Source of the DNA: Actinomycetota bacterium
GTDB lineage: Bacteria; Actinomycetota; Acidimicrobiia; IMCC26256; PALSA-555
Assembly: GCA_003140175.1 (NCBI GenBank)
Contig: PLJD01000068.1
Span: 579-47,415 of the forward strand
DNA length: 46,837 nucleotides
Direction of reading: 5' to 3'
The notes under the pieces were generated by a model. It saw nothing but the letters and a program-made list of their open reading frames with translations. It did not search any database and was not told the DNA's origin. The position numbers were made by a program, and so were the translations under genes. Of this stretch, positions 33,119 through 40,803 are shown piece after piece (the first letter of the stretch is position 1; each line of letters opens with the position of its first letter).

Positions 33119-34243
33119 ATGGACTTCGCGTTCAACGAGGAGCAGCAAGACCTCCAGGGACTCGCGCGTCAGATCCTCGAAGCCGAGGTGACCCCCGAGC
33201 GGCTCAAGGAGATCGAGGCGGGCGAGGACAACTTCGATCGCGAGCTGTGGGCCAAGCTCGCCGACGCGGGGCTGCTCGGCATCGCGGTCCCCGAGGCGCA
33301 GGGCGGCGGCGGCTACGGGCTGCTCGAGGCGGCGGTCGTGCTGGAGCAGATCGGCCGCACCGTCGCGCCGGTCCCGTACCTCTCGACCGTCGTGCTCGGC
33401 GTGTTGCCCGTCGCCCGTTTCGGGAGCGACGAGCAACGCCAGGCCTTGCTGCCCGGCGTTGTCGTCGGCGACCGCCTGCTGACCGCCGCGCTGGTCGAGG
33501 TCGGGGCCGACCCGCGCCAGCCGACCACGACGGCCCGCCGGGACGGCGACGGGTGGGTCCTCGACGGCGAGAAGATCTGCGTACCCGACGGGATGCTCGC
33601 CGAGGGTGCGCTCGTCCCCGCCACCGCCGACGACGGCCACGTCATCGTGGCGCTGGTCCCCATGAACGCCGCGGGAGTCAGCCGCGAGCGCCAGCGCACC
33701 ACGAGCGGCCACCCCGAAGCGCTCCTGCGCCTCAACGGGGCGCGGGTGCGAGTCGACGACCTCCTCGGCGGTCCCGACGGCGGCGCCGACGTGCTCGACT
33801 GGACGGTGGAGCGGGCCACGGCCGCCCTGTGTGCCCTCGCGATCGGCATCTGCGAGGAGGCGGTCCGCATGACCGCCGAGTACACCAAGACCCGCGAGCA
33901 GTTCGGCCGCCCCATCGCCACCTTCCAGGCGGTCGGGCAGCGAGCGGCGGACGCCTACATCGACACCGAAGCCATCCGCCTCACCGCCTGGCAGGCGATC
34001 TGGCGTCTCGCCGAGGAACTGCCCGCGGCGGCCGAGGTCGCCGTCGCCAAGTTCTGGGCGGCCGAAGGCGGTCAGCGGGTCGTGCACGCCGCGCAGCACC
34101 TGCACGGCGGCATGGGCGTCGACCGTGACTACCCGCTGCACCGCTACTTCCTGCTCGCCAAGCAGCTCGAGCTCACCCTCGGGGGGACGACACCGCAGCT
34201 CCTGGCGCTCGGCCGGATCCTGGCCGACGAGCCGGCCGCGTAG
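33119..34243 (+). CDS. fadE27: Acyl-CoA dehydrogenase, FadE27-like subunit
   Basis: This 374-residue partner subunit starts MDFAFNEEQQDLQGL, then FDRELWAKLADAGLL and APVPYLSTVVLG. The middle is poorly conserved and lacks the usual SEPGxGSD loop (VEVGADPRQPTTTARR instead). The C-terminal domain keeps TREQFGRPIATFQAVGQ and HLHGGMGVDRDYPLHR. This matches the mycobacterial FadE27 type, which pairs with FadE26 in a heterotetramer. ATG at 33119 follows GGAG; its start is 7 bases after fadE26. It should not work alone. Confidence 0.92.
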   Translation: MDFAFNEEQQDLQGLARQILEAEVTPERLKEIEAGEDNFDRELWAKLADAGLLGIAVPEAQGGGGYGLLEAAVVLEQIGRTVAPVPYLSTVVLGVLPVARFGSDEQRQALLPGVVVGDRLLTAALVEVGADPRQPTTTARRDGDGWVLDGEKICVPDGMLAEGALVPATADDGHVIVALVPMNAAGVSRERQRTTSGHPEALLRLNGARVRVDDLLGGPDGGADVLDWTVERATAALCALAIGICEEAVRMTAEYTKTREQFGRPIATFQAVGQRAADAYIDTEAIRLTAWQAIWRLAEELPAAAEVAVAKFWAAEGGQRVVHAAQHLHGGMGVDRDYPLHRYFLLAKQLELTLGGTTPQLLALGRILADEPAA

Positions 34244-34247
34244 AAGC

Positions 34248-35126
34248 CTGGTCACCGAGCCCACCCTCGAGACCGTCGAGCACGACGGGCTCCGGGTCGC
34301 CGCACTCGACTGGGGCGGCACCGGAGAGCCGCTGCTGCTATTGCACCCCAACGGCTTCTGCGCCGGGCTCTTCGACCCGCTGGCCCGACGGCTGCGGGAC
34401 CGGTTCCGCCCGATCGGCGTTGACCTCCGAGCCCACGGTGGCACCGACGTCCCCGCTCACCCGCCGGGCGACTACGCGTTCGAGCGGCTGGCCAGCGACG
34501 TGCTGGCCGTCCTCGACGCGCTCGGCGTCGAGCGGTGGTCGGCGCTCGGTGAGTCGCTGGGCGGCGGCGTGTGCTCCCTGCTCGACGCGGCCCGGCCGGG
34601 GGCGATGCGCAAGGTCCTGTTCTGCGAGGCGGTCGCGATCGACGAGGTCCATCGCCCACCGCCGCGCCCCACGGCGGGCGACGGAGGCGGGAACTACATG
34701 GCGACGATCGCCCGCAAGCGCCGCGCCGTGTGGCCCAACCGGGCGGAGGTGCTCGCGTCGTATGGGAGCCGACCACCCTTGGACGCGCTCGCGCCCGAAG
34801 CGCTCGCCGCCTACGTTCGCTGGGGCTTCGTCGAACGTCCAGACGGGCAGGTCGAGCTGGCGTGCCCCCCCGAGGCGGAGGCCACGATCTTCGAGGTGTC
34901 GACGGACGATCAAGGCGCGCGAGGAGCGTGGCAGCATCTCGCGTCGCTCTCAGCCTCCCCGGTCGTCCTGGCGGGGACCCGGTCCGACCTGCCCGTCGAA
35001 TGGTTCGCGGCCCAGGCCGAGCGAGCCCACGCTCCCTTCGTGACCGTCGAGGGCGGTCACTTCTTCCTCCAGGAGGACACGGCACGAGCCGAACGGCTCG
35101 TGCGCGAGCACCTGGGATCGGGATAG
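34248..35126 (+). CDS. Alpha/beta hydrolase (start codon non-canonical)
   Basis: This protein of about 292 residues has the hydrolase core LLLLHPNGFCAG (oxyanion region), the nucleophile elbow GESLGGG (Ser) near residue 103 and a late GGHFFLQED with the catalytic His. It could be a thioesterase, lactonase or ring-cleavage (MhpC-like) hydrolase. No ATG, GTG or TTG lies between the fadE27 stop and the first strand; CTG at 34248 is the best site, with AGAAG just upstream. A GTG at 34125 inside fadE27 would add 41 unrelated-looking residues. It is in the fadE26-fadE27 operon. Confidence 0.82.
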   Translation: MVTEPTLETVEHDGLRVAALDWGGTGEPLLLLHPNGFCAGLFDPLARRLRDRFRPIGVDLRAHGGTDVPAHPPGDYAFERLASDVLAVLDALGVERWSALGESLGGGVCSLLDAARPGAMRKVLFCEAVAIDEVHRPPPRPTAGDGGGNYMATIARKRRAVWPNRAEVLASYGSRPPLDALAPEALAAYVRWGFVERPDGQVELACPPEAEATIFEVSTDDQGARGAWQHLASLSASPVVLAGTRSDLPVEWFAAQAERAHAPFVTVEGGHFFLQEDTARAERLVREHLGSG

Positions 35127-35144
35127 CGGACCGGGCCCGGCGCG

Positions 35145-35663
35145 ATGATGAACCAGATGGCTGAGCTCGCGCCCCTCGAACGGGTCGTCGCGCACGACGA
35201 GATCCGCCAGCTGGTCGCCCGCTACGCCGTCCAGATGGACGCGCGCGACTTCGATGCGGTCGCCGCACTGTTCGTCGAGGATGTGCGCGTCGGGCGCGAT
35301 CAGCAGGGACGCGCCGCCTTGGGTGCCTTCTTCGCCGACGCGGTGCGAGACATTCCCGTCACCATCTTGAACGTCGGCACCCACCTCATCGAGCTCGACG
35401 ACACCGACCATGCCCGCGGGGTCGTGTACTGCCGGGCCGAGCTGCAGATCGACGGCCGCTGGATCGTGCAGGCGATCCAGTACCGCGACGTCTACGAGCG
35501 CCGGGGCGGCGTCTGGTGCTTCGCCCGACGCACGCACTTGCTCTGGTACGGGCGCGAGGTGGGGACCTCGCCCCTCGGTCTGTCGCCCGCCCGGTGGCCC
35601 GAGCACGCCACGGGATGGGGTGAGCCCGAAGCGTGGCCGTCCTGGTCGGCGCGAGGACGGTGA
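35145..35663 (+). CDS. SnoaL-like / NTF2-fold protein
   Basis: This 172-residue protein has the cone-shaped NTF2-like fold. EIRQLVARYAVQMDARDFDAVAALFVEDVRV is the standard N-terminal helix pair of SnoaL_4 proteins, followed by TILNVGTHLIELDD, WIVQAIQYRDVYERRGG and a beta-rich end. The family includes dehydratases, ketosteroid isomerase-like proteins and small ligand-binding proteins. With fadE26/fadE27 next to it, a steroid- or acyl-handling role (for example hydration or isomerisation) is possible, but not shown. ATG at 35145 or 35148. Confidence 0.85.
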   Translation: MMNQMAELAPLERVVAHDEIRQLVARYAVQMDARDFDAVAALFVEDVRVGRDQQGRAALGAFFADAVRDIPVTILNVGTHLIELDDTDHARGVVYCRAELQIDGRWIVQAIQYRDVYERRGGVWCFARRTHLLWYGREVGTSPLGLSPARWPEHATGWGEPEAWPSWSARGR

Positions 35664-35677
35664 CGGAAGCCCACCCA

Positions 35678-35693
35678 ACCCGTCGCCGCGGGT
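35678..35693. terminator. Small hairpin between convergent operons
   Basis: ACCCG (35678-35682) pairs with CGGGT (35689-35693) over a 6-base loop, in the 37-base gap between the ends of the SnoaL-like gene and the minus-strand CoA-transferase. A weak bidirectional terminator candidate. Confidence 0.3.
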
Positions 35694-35700
35694 GCGCGGT

Positions 35701-36900
35701 TTAGATCACAACCTCGCTGGCGCGGAGGGCAGCGATCGCGTCCGCGTCCCGCCCGAGCTCGGAGAGAATCTCGTCGGTGTGCTGGCCGAGCAGGGGCGGC
35801 ATGGCGCGCGGCGCGGCGGGCGTGCCGAGGTAGTCGACCGGCGAGTTGATCATCGTCGCCGTGCCGTCCCCGTCGGGCACCTCGACGAAGCCACCGCCGG
35901 CCCAGGCCTGCTCGTCGCCGAGCAGCTCCTCGGTCGTCTGCACGGGCGCCCACCACATCCCCTCCCGGTCGAGCTCGACACCCCAATCGGTCCGGGTGCG
36001 GGTGGCGAAGATCGCGTCGAGGGCGGGGATGAGCTCGGCGATGTGGGCTCGGCGCGCCGCGGCCGTCGCGAAACGCTCGTCCTCGATCCACTCGGGGCGT
36101 CCGACGGCGCGGCACAGATCGGGCCAGTGGCGGTCGCCTTCGAGTCCGATGAGCCAGAACCACCGCCCGTCGGCGTCCTGATAGCAATTGATCGCCGGGT
36201 TGGCCATGGTGGCGTGAGTCGAGGTCCCGATCGACACCCCCAAGCGCAACGCCGTGTTGAGATCGAAGCCCACGGTGTACATGCCGTGGCGCAGCAGCGA
36301 GGTTGCCACGACCTGGCCCTCGCCGGTCCGGGCCCGCGCTACGAGCGCGGCGCAGATCCCCGCGGCGAGAGCCATTCCCGCGCCGTGGTCGCCCATGCCG
36401 CCCCGTTGGAAGGGGGGCTCGCGTCCGGGGGCGGTCAGGAGGTGGGCGATCCCGCTCCGCGACCAGAAGGCGCCGATGTCGTACGCGGCCCGGTTCCGTT
36501 CGGGACCTTCGAGGCCGTACCCGGTGATGATGCCGTAGACGAGCCCGGGCCGGCGGGCGTGGAGGGTCGCCGCGTCGAGGCCGAGACGCTCGAGCGCGTC
36601 GAGACGGATGTTGGTGAGGAACACGTCGGCTCGCTCGATCAGCTCGAGGGCGATTGCCTGGCCGTCGGGGCGGGTCGCGTCGACGACGATGCTGCGTTTG
36701 GAGCGATTGTCGAGCTCGAAGGGCGGGTTGAACGGCAGGTCGCCGCCGAGCATGGCGAGGAACCCGCGGGCCGGGTCGCCGCTCGGCGGCTCGATCTTGA
36801 TCACGTCGGCGCCCCAGTCGGCGAGGATGCCGCCCGCGGCCGGTCCCGCGACCCAGACGCCGAGCTCCACCACCCGGATGCCGTCGAGCGGCCCGCTCAT
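35701..36900 (-). CDS. CaiB/BaiF family (class III) CoA-transferase
   Basis: This 399-residue protein has the family N-terminus LDGIRVVELGVWVAGPAAG, LADWGADVIKIEPPSGDPAR, then NRSKRSIVVDA and the region YDIGAFWSRSG, which contains the catalytic Asp, as in formyl-CoA transferase. It moves CoA between carboxylic acids. It is the last gene of the four-gene minus-strand operon and overlaps the Rieske ferredoxin frame by four bases. It probably activates the product made by the oxygenase and amidohydrolase, which avoids using ATP. The substrate is unknown. Confidence 0.93.
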   Translation of the reverse strand: MSGPLDGIRVVELGVWVAGPAAGGILADWGADVIKIEPPSGDPARGFLAMLGGDLPFNPPFELDNRSKRSIVVDATRPDGQAIALELIERADVFLTNIRLDALERLGLDAATLHARRPGLVYGIITGYGLEGPERNRAAYDIGAFWSRSGIAHLLTAPGREPPFQRGGMGDHGAGMALAAGICAALVARARTGEGQVVATSLLRHGMYTVGFDLNTALRLGVSIGTSTHATMANPAINCYQDADGRWFWLIGLEGDRHWPDLCRAVGRPEWIEDERFATAAARRAHIAELIPALDAIFATRTRTDWGVELDREGMWWAPVQTTEELLGDEQAWAGGGFVEVPDGDGTATMINSPVDYLGTPAAPRAMPPLLGQHTDEILSELGRDADAIAALRASEVVI

Positions 36901-37216
36901 GGCCGCTCCCCGACGGTGAGCTCGACTCGTCCGTTGACGACCCGAACCGGGTAGGTCGCCAGCGGCCGAACCGCGGGTGGTGTCACGACCGAGCCGTCGC
37001 GCACGTCGAAGCGGGCCCCGTGGCGCGGGCTTTCGATCGTGGGTCCGCGGAGCCGCCCCTCACCGAGTGGACCCCGGTCGTGGGTGCAGACATCGTCGAT
37101 CGCGTAGAGCTCGCCGCCGACGTTGCAGAGCAGCAGGTGGTGGTCGTGGACCTCCACGGCACGCGTGTGTCCGGGTCGCACGTCGCCGGCGCGGGCGACG
37201 GGACGTAGCCGCTCAC
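36897..37216 (-). CDS. Rieske ferredoxin, frameshifted and missing one cluster cysteine
   Basis: The GTG at 37216 overlaps the oxygenase stop (GTGA) and reads MSGYVP; adding one base near 37200 continues as VARAGDVRPGHTRAVEV, the normal start of a small Rieske ferredoxin. As it stands the frame is broken, and the usable frame begins at GTG 37181 (94 residues). The first cluster motif CTHDRGPL is intact. The second reads SPRHGARFD where family members have CPRHG, so a cluster-ligand Cys is Ser (AGC at 37029-37031, one base from TGC). Together these suggest sequencing error or decay. It should pass electrons to the oxygenase next door. Confidence 0.8.
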
Positions 37217-38517
37217 GAGCCGACGTACTCGTCGAGGAGCCGGTGGAAGTGTCGGATGCGGCGCTCTTGATAGGCGAGGAAGAGGCCGGTGAACCCGGAC
37301 GAGCGCATCCCTGCCTGCACCGGAGGGGCGGCCGCCGCGTCTTGTTGCAGGGCGAGATGCAGCTTCTGCTCCGTGCCGTCCCCGAAGGTGCACACGACTC
37401 GCTCCGGTCGGGGTGGTGGATCGACGCCCGCGGGGAGCCGGACGTAGGTCTGAAAGTCCCACCACATCCGCTCAGGATCGGTGGCGTGCGGACGGTGGCG
37501 GAAGAACCAGAAATGGTCGGCGCTGATGTTCAAGGTGATGTTCGGGAAGATGAAGTAGTGGAAGTCGTCGGTCAGCTGCTCGTCGGCGAGCGCGTCGTAG
37601 TCCAGTCCGTTGCGCTCACCGAACTCGCGACGAGCCCGGAACAGCGCCGGCCGCACGTCGTGTGGCCGACCGTCGAACTCGGCGGGGTTCAGCCCCGCGC
37701 CTTCCATGATCGTGCGCATCATCTGGGTAAGCTGGTGGCGGTCGGTGTAACCCTCCCGGTGGGCGAGCTCGTCGGTCCAGCGGGGACTCGGGTATCCGAC
37801 CCGGAAGATGAATCGGCTGTGGTTCCCGAGGATGTCGACCGGGCAGTCGACGTCGTCGGTGAACGACAACAGCTCGGGATGGATTCCCTGGACGTGGTAC
37901 ACCTCGTTGAACGCGTCGACCCCGACTTTCCAGTTGCACGCCCACGCCATCGAGATGTCCTCGACGAGGTGGTAGTGCGCCCCGAAGTCGTATGGGTCGA
38001 GGTGCTCGGCGAGCGGCCCGAGGAACGCCTCGAGCGGTTCCGCGTCGGGGTCGAGGTTGACGAACACCCAGCCGTTCCACGTTGCACAGCGCACCTCGGG
38101 AAGCCCGATGCAGCCGGTCGGGTCGCCCTGCGGGAAGTCGTCGGCGTCCGGGGCGGAGATGAGCGCACCGTCCGGGTCGTAGGTCCACCGGTGATACGGG
38201 CACTGGAACATCTCGGCGCGCCCCGAGCCCTCCTCGCGCAGCCGACGACCTCGATGCTGACAGACGTTGTGGAAGGCGCGCAGGACACCGTCACCGCCGC
38301 GCGTCACGAGCACCGACTCGTCGCCGAGGTCGAACACCAGGTAGTCGCCCGGGTCGGCGACGTCGGAGGTGGGCCCGACCAGGTTCCAGACCCGGGGCCA
38401 GAGATGCTGACGCTCCCGCTCCTGGTACTCCCTCGACAGATACCGGTCTTTGGGGATGAGGGCGTTGCCACCGAGGTCGGGTTCGGCGAGCTTCGTCACC
38501 GGCGTCCGCGGCGTCAT
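37213..38517 (-). CDS. Rieske non-heme iron ring-hydroxylating oxygenase, alpha subunit
   Basis: This 434-residue protein has the Rieske motif CQHRGRRL near residue 86 with CPYHRWTYD about 20 residues later; all four ligands are present. The catalytic domain has NWKVGVDAFNEVYHVQGIHPE near residue 200, containing the two-His part of the mononuclear iron site and its bridging Asp. It would add oxygen to an aromatic ring or other C-H bond using electrons from a Rieske ferredoxin. ATG at 38517. It follows the amidohydrolase after 1 base and overlaps the ferredoxin start by 4 bases. No beta subunit or reductase is seen. Confidence 0.92.
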   Translation of the reverse strand: MTPRTPVTKLAEPDLGGNALIPKDRYLSREYQERERQHLWPRVWNLVGPTSDVADPGDYLVFDLGDESVLVTRGGDGVLRAFHNVCQHRGRRLREEGSGRAEMFQCPYHRWTYDPDGALISAPDADDFPQGDPTGCIGLPEVRCATWNGWVFVNLDPDAEPLEAFLGPLAEHLDPYDFGAHYHLVEDISMAWACNWKVGVDAFNEVYHVQGIHPELLSFTDDVDCPVDILGNHSRFIFRVGYPSPRWTDELAHREGYTDRHQLTQMMRTIMEGAGLNPAEFDGRPHDVRPALFRARREFGERNGLDYDALADEQLTDDFHYFIFPNITLNISADHFWFFRHRPHATDPERMWWDFQTYVRLPAGVDPPPRPERVVCTFGDGTEQKLHLALQQDAAAAPPVQAGMRSSGFTGLFLAYQERRIRHFHRLLDEYVGS

Positions 38518-38518
38518 G

Positions 38519-39640
38519 TCATCTCCCTCTCACGTCGACCGGCGCGGTGAGTCGGGGCCGGAGAAGCCGGCGGGCGTTGCCGCCCAGGATCGCGCGCCGT
38601 GTCGCCGGCTCCAGGTCGTCGCGGTCGCGGATCGCGGCCACGGAACCGGGGAACTCGGCGTCCCAGTGCGGGTAGTCGGAGGCGTACACGACCGCTCCCG
38701 GGCCGAGGCGCTCGGCGGCGTAGGCGATCCCGTGCTCCTCAGGCTCGCACGAGATGACAACGCGGCCGTCGGCGACGAACTCGCTCGGTGGCCGAGTCAG
38801 GCCCGGCATCTCGGTCGGCCGCTTCTCGAAGTGCTCGTCGAGGCGCTCGAGGAACGAGGGGAACCAGCCGCAGCCGGCTTCGAGCAGCGCGACGCGAAGA
38901 CGCCCGAACCGCTCGAGCACCCCGCCGCCGAGCAGCGCCGTCGTCCCCAACATGATGTCCATCGGGAACACGCAGGCGTGCGCCATCGCGTACTGGTCGA
39001 CGAACCGGTCAACCCCCAGGCCCGTGCCGCCGGCGTGCACCCCGAGGGCCACGTCGAGACCCTCGGCGGCCTCATAGAGCGGGAACAGCGTCGGGTCGTC
39101 GAGGTTGCGTCCCACGATGGCGCCGTGGACGGTCAGGACCACCGCGCCGAGCTCGGTGACCGCCCGCTGCGCCTCGCGGACCGCGGCGTCGATCGACGCG
39201 AGCGGCAGCGCCGCCGCGGGCCGCAGCCGGAACGGGTCGGCGCGGCAGTACTCGGCGAGCCAGTCGTTGAAGGCGCGGCAGCAGGCGACTTGCAAGGCGA
39301 GGTCCCGGATGGACCACAGGCCGAGCGCGAGGGTGCCGTAGAGGACCGCCACGTCGATGCCGTCGGTGTCCATGTCCTTCAGGCGAGCGGTTGGGTCCAC
39401 CCCACCCGGGCGGTGCAGCGAGGCCTCGCGGAAGCCCTCCGGCGCCCACGCCCCCCGTCCCGTCCCGACCGGCATGAGTCGATCCTCGATCAGGTAGCGG
39501 GTGGTGTGGCGGTCGTCCTCCACGATGCGGGGCCGGCGGTCCAGGAAGGCCGGGTCGAGGTGCTCGGTCCACACCTCGTCGGGCTCCCACACGTGGCCGT
39601 CGACGTCGATCACCTCGTCGTCTGGAAGCCGTCCCGGCAC
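38519..39640 (-). CDS. Amidohydrolase family 2 (ACMSD-like) protein
   Basis: This 373-residue TIM-barrel metal hydrolase starts with VIDVDGHVWEPDEVW (the DxH form of the usual HxH), then a central ALGVHAGGTG with metal His and late YASDYPHWD with the catalytic Asp. The family includes ACMSD, hydroxybenzoate decarboxylases and hydrolases with C-C bond or amide substrates. It is the first gene of the operon with Rieske oxygenase, ferredoxin and CoA-transferase, so a decarboxylation or ring-cleavage-product hydrolysis is a reasonable guess. It diverges from the tyrosine phosphatase at 39704. Confidence 0.9.
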   Translation of the reverse strand: MPGRLPDDEVIDVDGHVWEPDEVWTEHLDPAFLDRRPRIVEDDRHTTRYLIEDRLMPVGTGRGAWAPEGFREASLHRPGGVDPTARLKDMDTDGIDVAVLYGTLALGLWSIRDLALQVACCRAFNDWLAEYCRADPFRLRPAAALPLASIDAAVREAQRAVTELGAVVLTVHGAIVGRNLDDPTLFPLYEAAEGLDVALGVHAGGTGLGVDRFVDQYAMAHACVFPMDIMLGTTALLGGGVLERFGRLRVALLEAGCGWFPSFLERLDEHFEKRPTEMPGLTRPPSEFVADGRVVISCEPEEHGIAYAAERLGPGAVVYASDYPHWDAEFPGSVAAIRDRDDLEPATRRAILGGNARRLLRPRLTAPVDVRGR

Positions 39641-39675
39641 CGGTCCCCCTCTCGCCGGGCGAAAGTGTACGGCCC

Positions 39676-39681
39676 ATACGA
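39676..39681 (+). promoter_or_regulatory. Putative -10 element of the tyrosine phosphatase gene
   Basis: TACGAT in the divergent gap has the TANNNT pattern of actinobacterial -10 boxes. It would place the transcript start near 39688, a few bases before the GTG at 39704. No good -35 is visible. Confidence 0.3.
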
Positions 39682-39703
39682 TCGGGGCATCGCTGCTCCC
39701 GAC

Positions 39704-40255
39704 GTGCTCGACGTGCTCGTGGTCTGCACCGGCAACATCGCGCGCTCACCGATGGGCGAGGCGCTGCTCGACGCGCAGTTCCTCGCGCGCCGCGTCGGCG
39801 CGCGGGTGCAGTCGGCGGGCACGGTGCCGTGGTCCGGGCCGCCGGCCGCGGCGGCCGTGACGGTGCTGCGCGAGCGGGGACTCGACATCGCCGCGCATCG
39901 GAGCCGCCGGCTCACCCGGACGCTGGTCGCGCGGGCCGACCTGGTGCTGGCGATGACGAGGAGCCATGTGTGGGGTGTCCTCGCCCACGACCCCGACGCC
40001 GCGACGCGCACGTTCCTGTTCGCCGAGCTGCCCCGCCTCGGTGCCGTCGCGGGTTCCCGCCGGCCGGGCGAGCCGGTGCGCGAGTGGGCGGCTCGGGTGG
40101 CGGCGCTGCGCCCACCCGGCCCGGTGGCCGGCCGGGGCGACGAGGAGATCCCCGACCCGCTCGGCGAGCCCCTGGACGTCTACGAAGCGACGGCGGCTCG
40201 ACTTGAACGCGCCAGTGTCGCCATCGCCGAACTGGTCGGCCCCGCGCCCCTATGA
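39704..40255 (+). CDS. Low-molecular-weight protein tyrosine phosphatase family
   Basis: This protein of about 183 residues has the catalytic loop CTGNIARS (CX5R) starting at residue 8, SAGTVPWSGPPAA, RGLDIAAHRSRRLT and LVLAMTRSH. The final DP motif is EIPDPLGE (general-acid Asp). It should dephosphorylate Tyr-phosphate proteins, or reduce arsenate in related members. I chose GTG 39704 because the fold starts immediately (MLDVLVVC); GTG at 39665 or 39713 are alternatives. The last 6 bases overlap the convergent cupin gene. Confidence 0.88.
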   Translation: MLDVLVVCTGNIARSPMGEALLDAQFLARRVGARVQSAGTVPWSGPPAAAAVTVLRERGLDIAAHRSRRLTRTLVARADLVLAMTRSHVWGVLAHDPDAATRTFLFAELPRLGAVAGSRRPGEPVREWAARVAALRPPGPVAGRGDEEIPDPLGEPLDVYEATAARLERASVAIAELVGPAPL

Positions 40256-40750
40256 CCAGCGATCCCCGGTGCCGAGATCACCGGCGGGGGCCGATGCCGG
40301 CCGCTCGAACGTCGGGTTGGGCAGGCGGGTGATGCCACGCTCGGCGAGCACTCGGGCGTAGCCGTCCTTGTCGGCCGGGACCGGGGTCACGTCGGCGCCC
40401 CAGGTCTCGAACAGCAGGCAACCCTCGGGGCCGGCGATGAGCGGGCCGAACACCGCGCCCCGCTCGAGCGTGATGAGCGTCCCGGCCGGACACGGCCGAC
40501 CGCCCACGTCGAGGTCCCCCTCCAGGACGTAGACGAGGTTGTCGCTGGCGTGGCCGTGACGCTCGATGACCAGGCCCGGGCCGTAGCGGCCGAGGACCAC
40601 CATCCGCTCGGGGGTCCATTCGAGGAACTTCTCATGGACCGAGACCCGACCATCGCCGTGCTGCTGGGCGATCACCTCGGTCCAGGGGACCTCGTCGGCG
40701 TGGACGAAGGCCAGCCGGGGGCAGTCCGGGGCATCGCGAAACTCCTCCAT
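40250..40750 (-). CDS. Cupin-domain protein
   Basis: This 166-residue protein has a single cupin barrel, with GPGLVIERHGHASDNLVYVLEGDL as the first cupin motif (two His, Glu) and LERGAVFGPLIAGPEGCLLFE further on. Such proteins often bind a metal and act as isomerases or dioxygenases, or as ligand sensors. ATG at 40750 is 25 bases from the KstR-like operator at 40776, so it may be co-regulated with the divergent SDR/KstR operon. The stop overlaps the phosphatase gene by 6 bases. Confidence 0.85.
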   Translation of the reverse strand: MEEFRDAPDCPRLAFVHADEVPWTEVIAQQHGDGRVSVHEKFLEWTPERMVVLGRYGPGLVIERHGHASDNLVYVLEGDLDVGGRPCPAGTLITLERGAVFGPLIAGPEGCLLFETWGADVTPVPADKDGYARVLAERGITRLPNPTFERPASAPAGDLGTGDRWS

Positions 40751-40775
40751 GGGCCCTGAGCGTACGCCCCCGCCC

Positions 40776-40789
40776 TGGAACCTGTTCTC
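40776..40789. promoter_or_regulatory. KstR-like operator upstream of SDR-kstR operon and cupin
   Basis: TGGAACCTGTTCTC matches seven of eight fixed positions of TnnAACnnGTTnnA (last A is C). It is 14 bases upstream of the SDR ATG and 25 bases upstream of the cupin ATG on the other strand. Since the kstR-like gene is second in the SDR operon, this site would give autoregulation. Confidence 0.62.
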
Positions 40790-40803
40790 GTTCCCGTGGG
40801 AGC

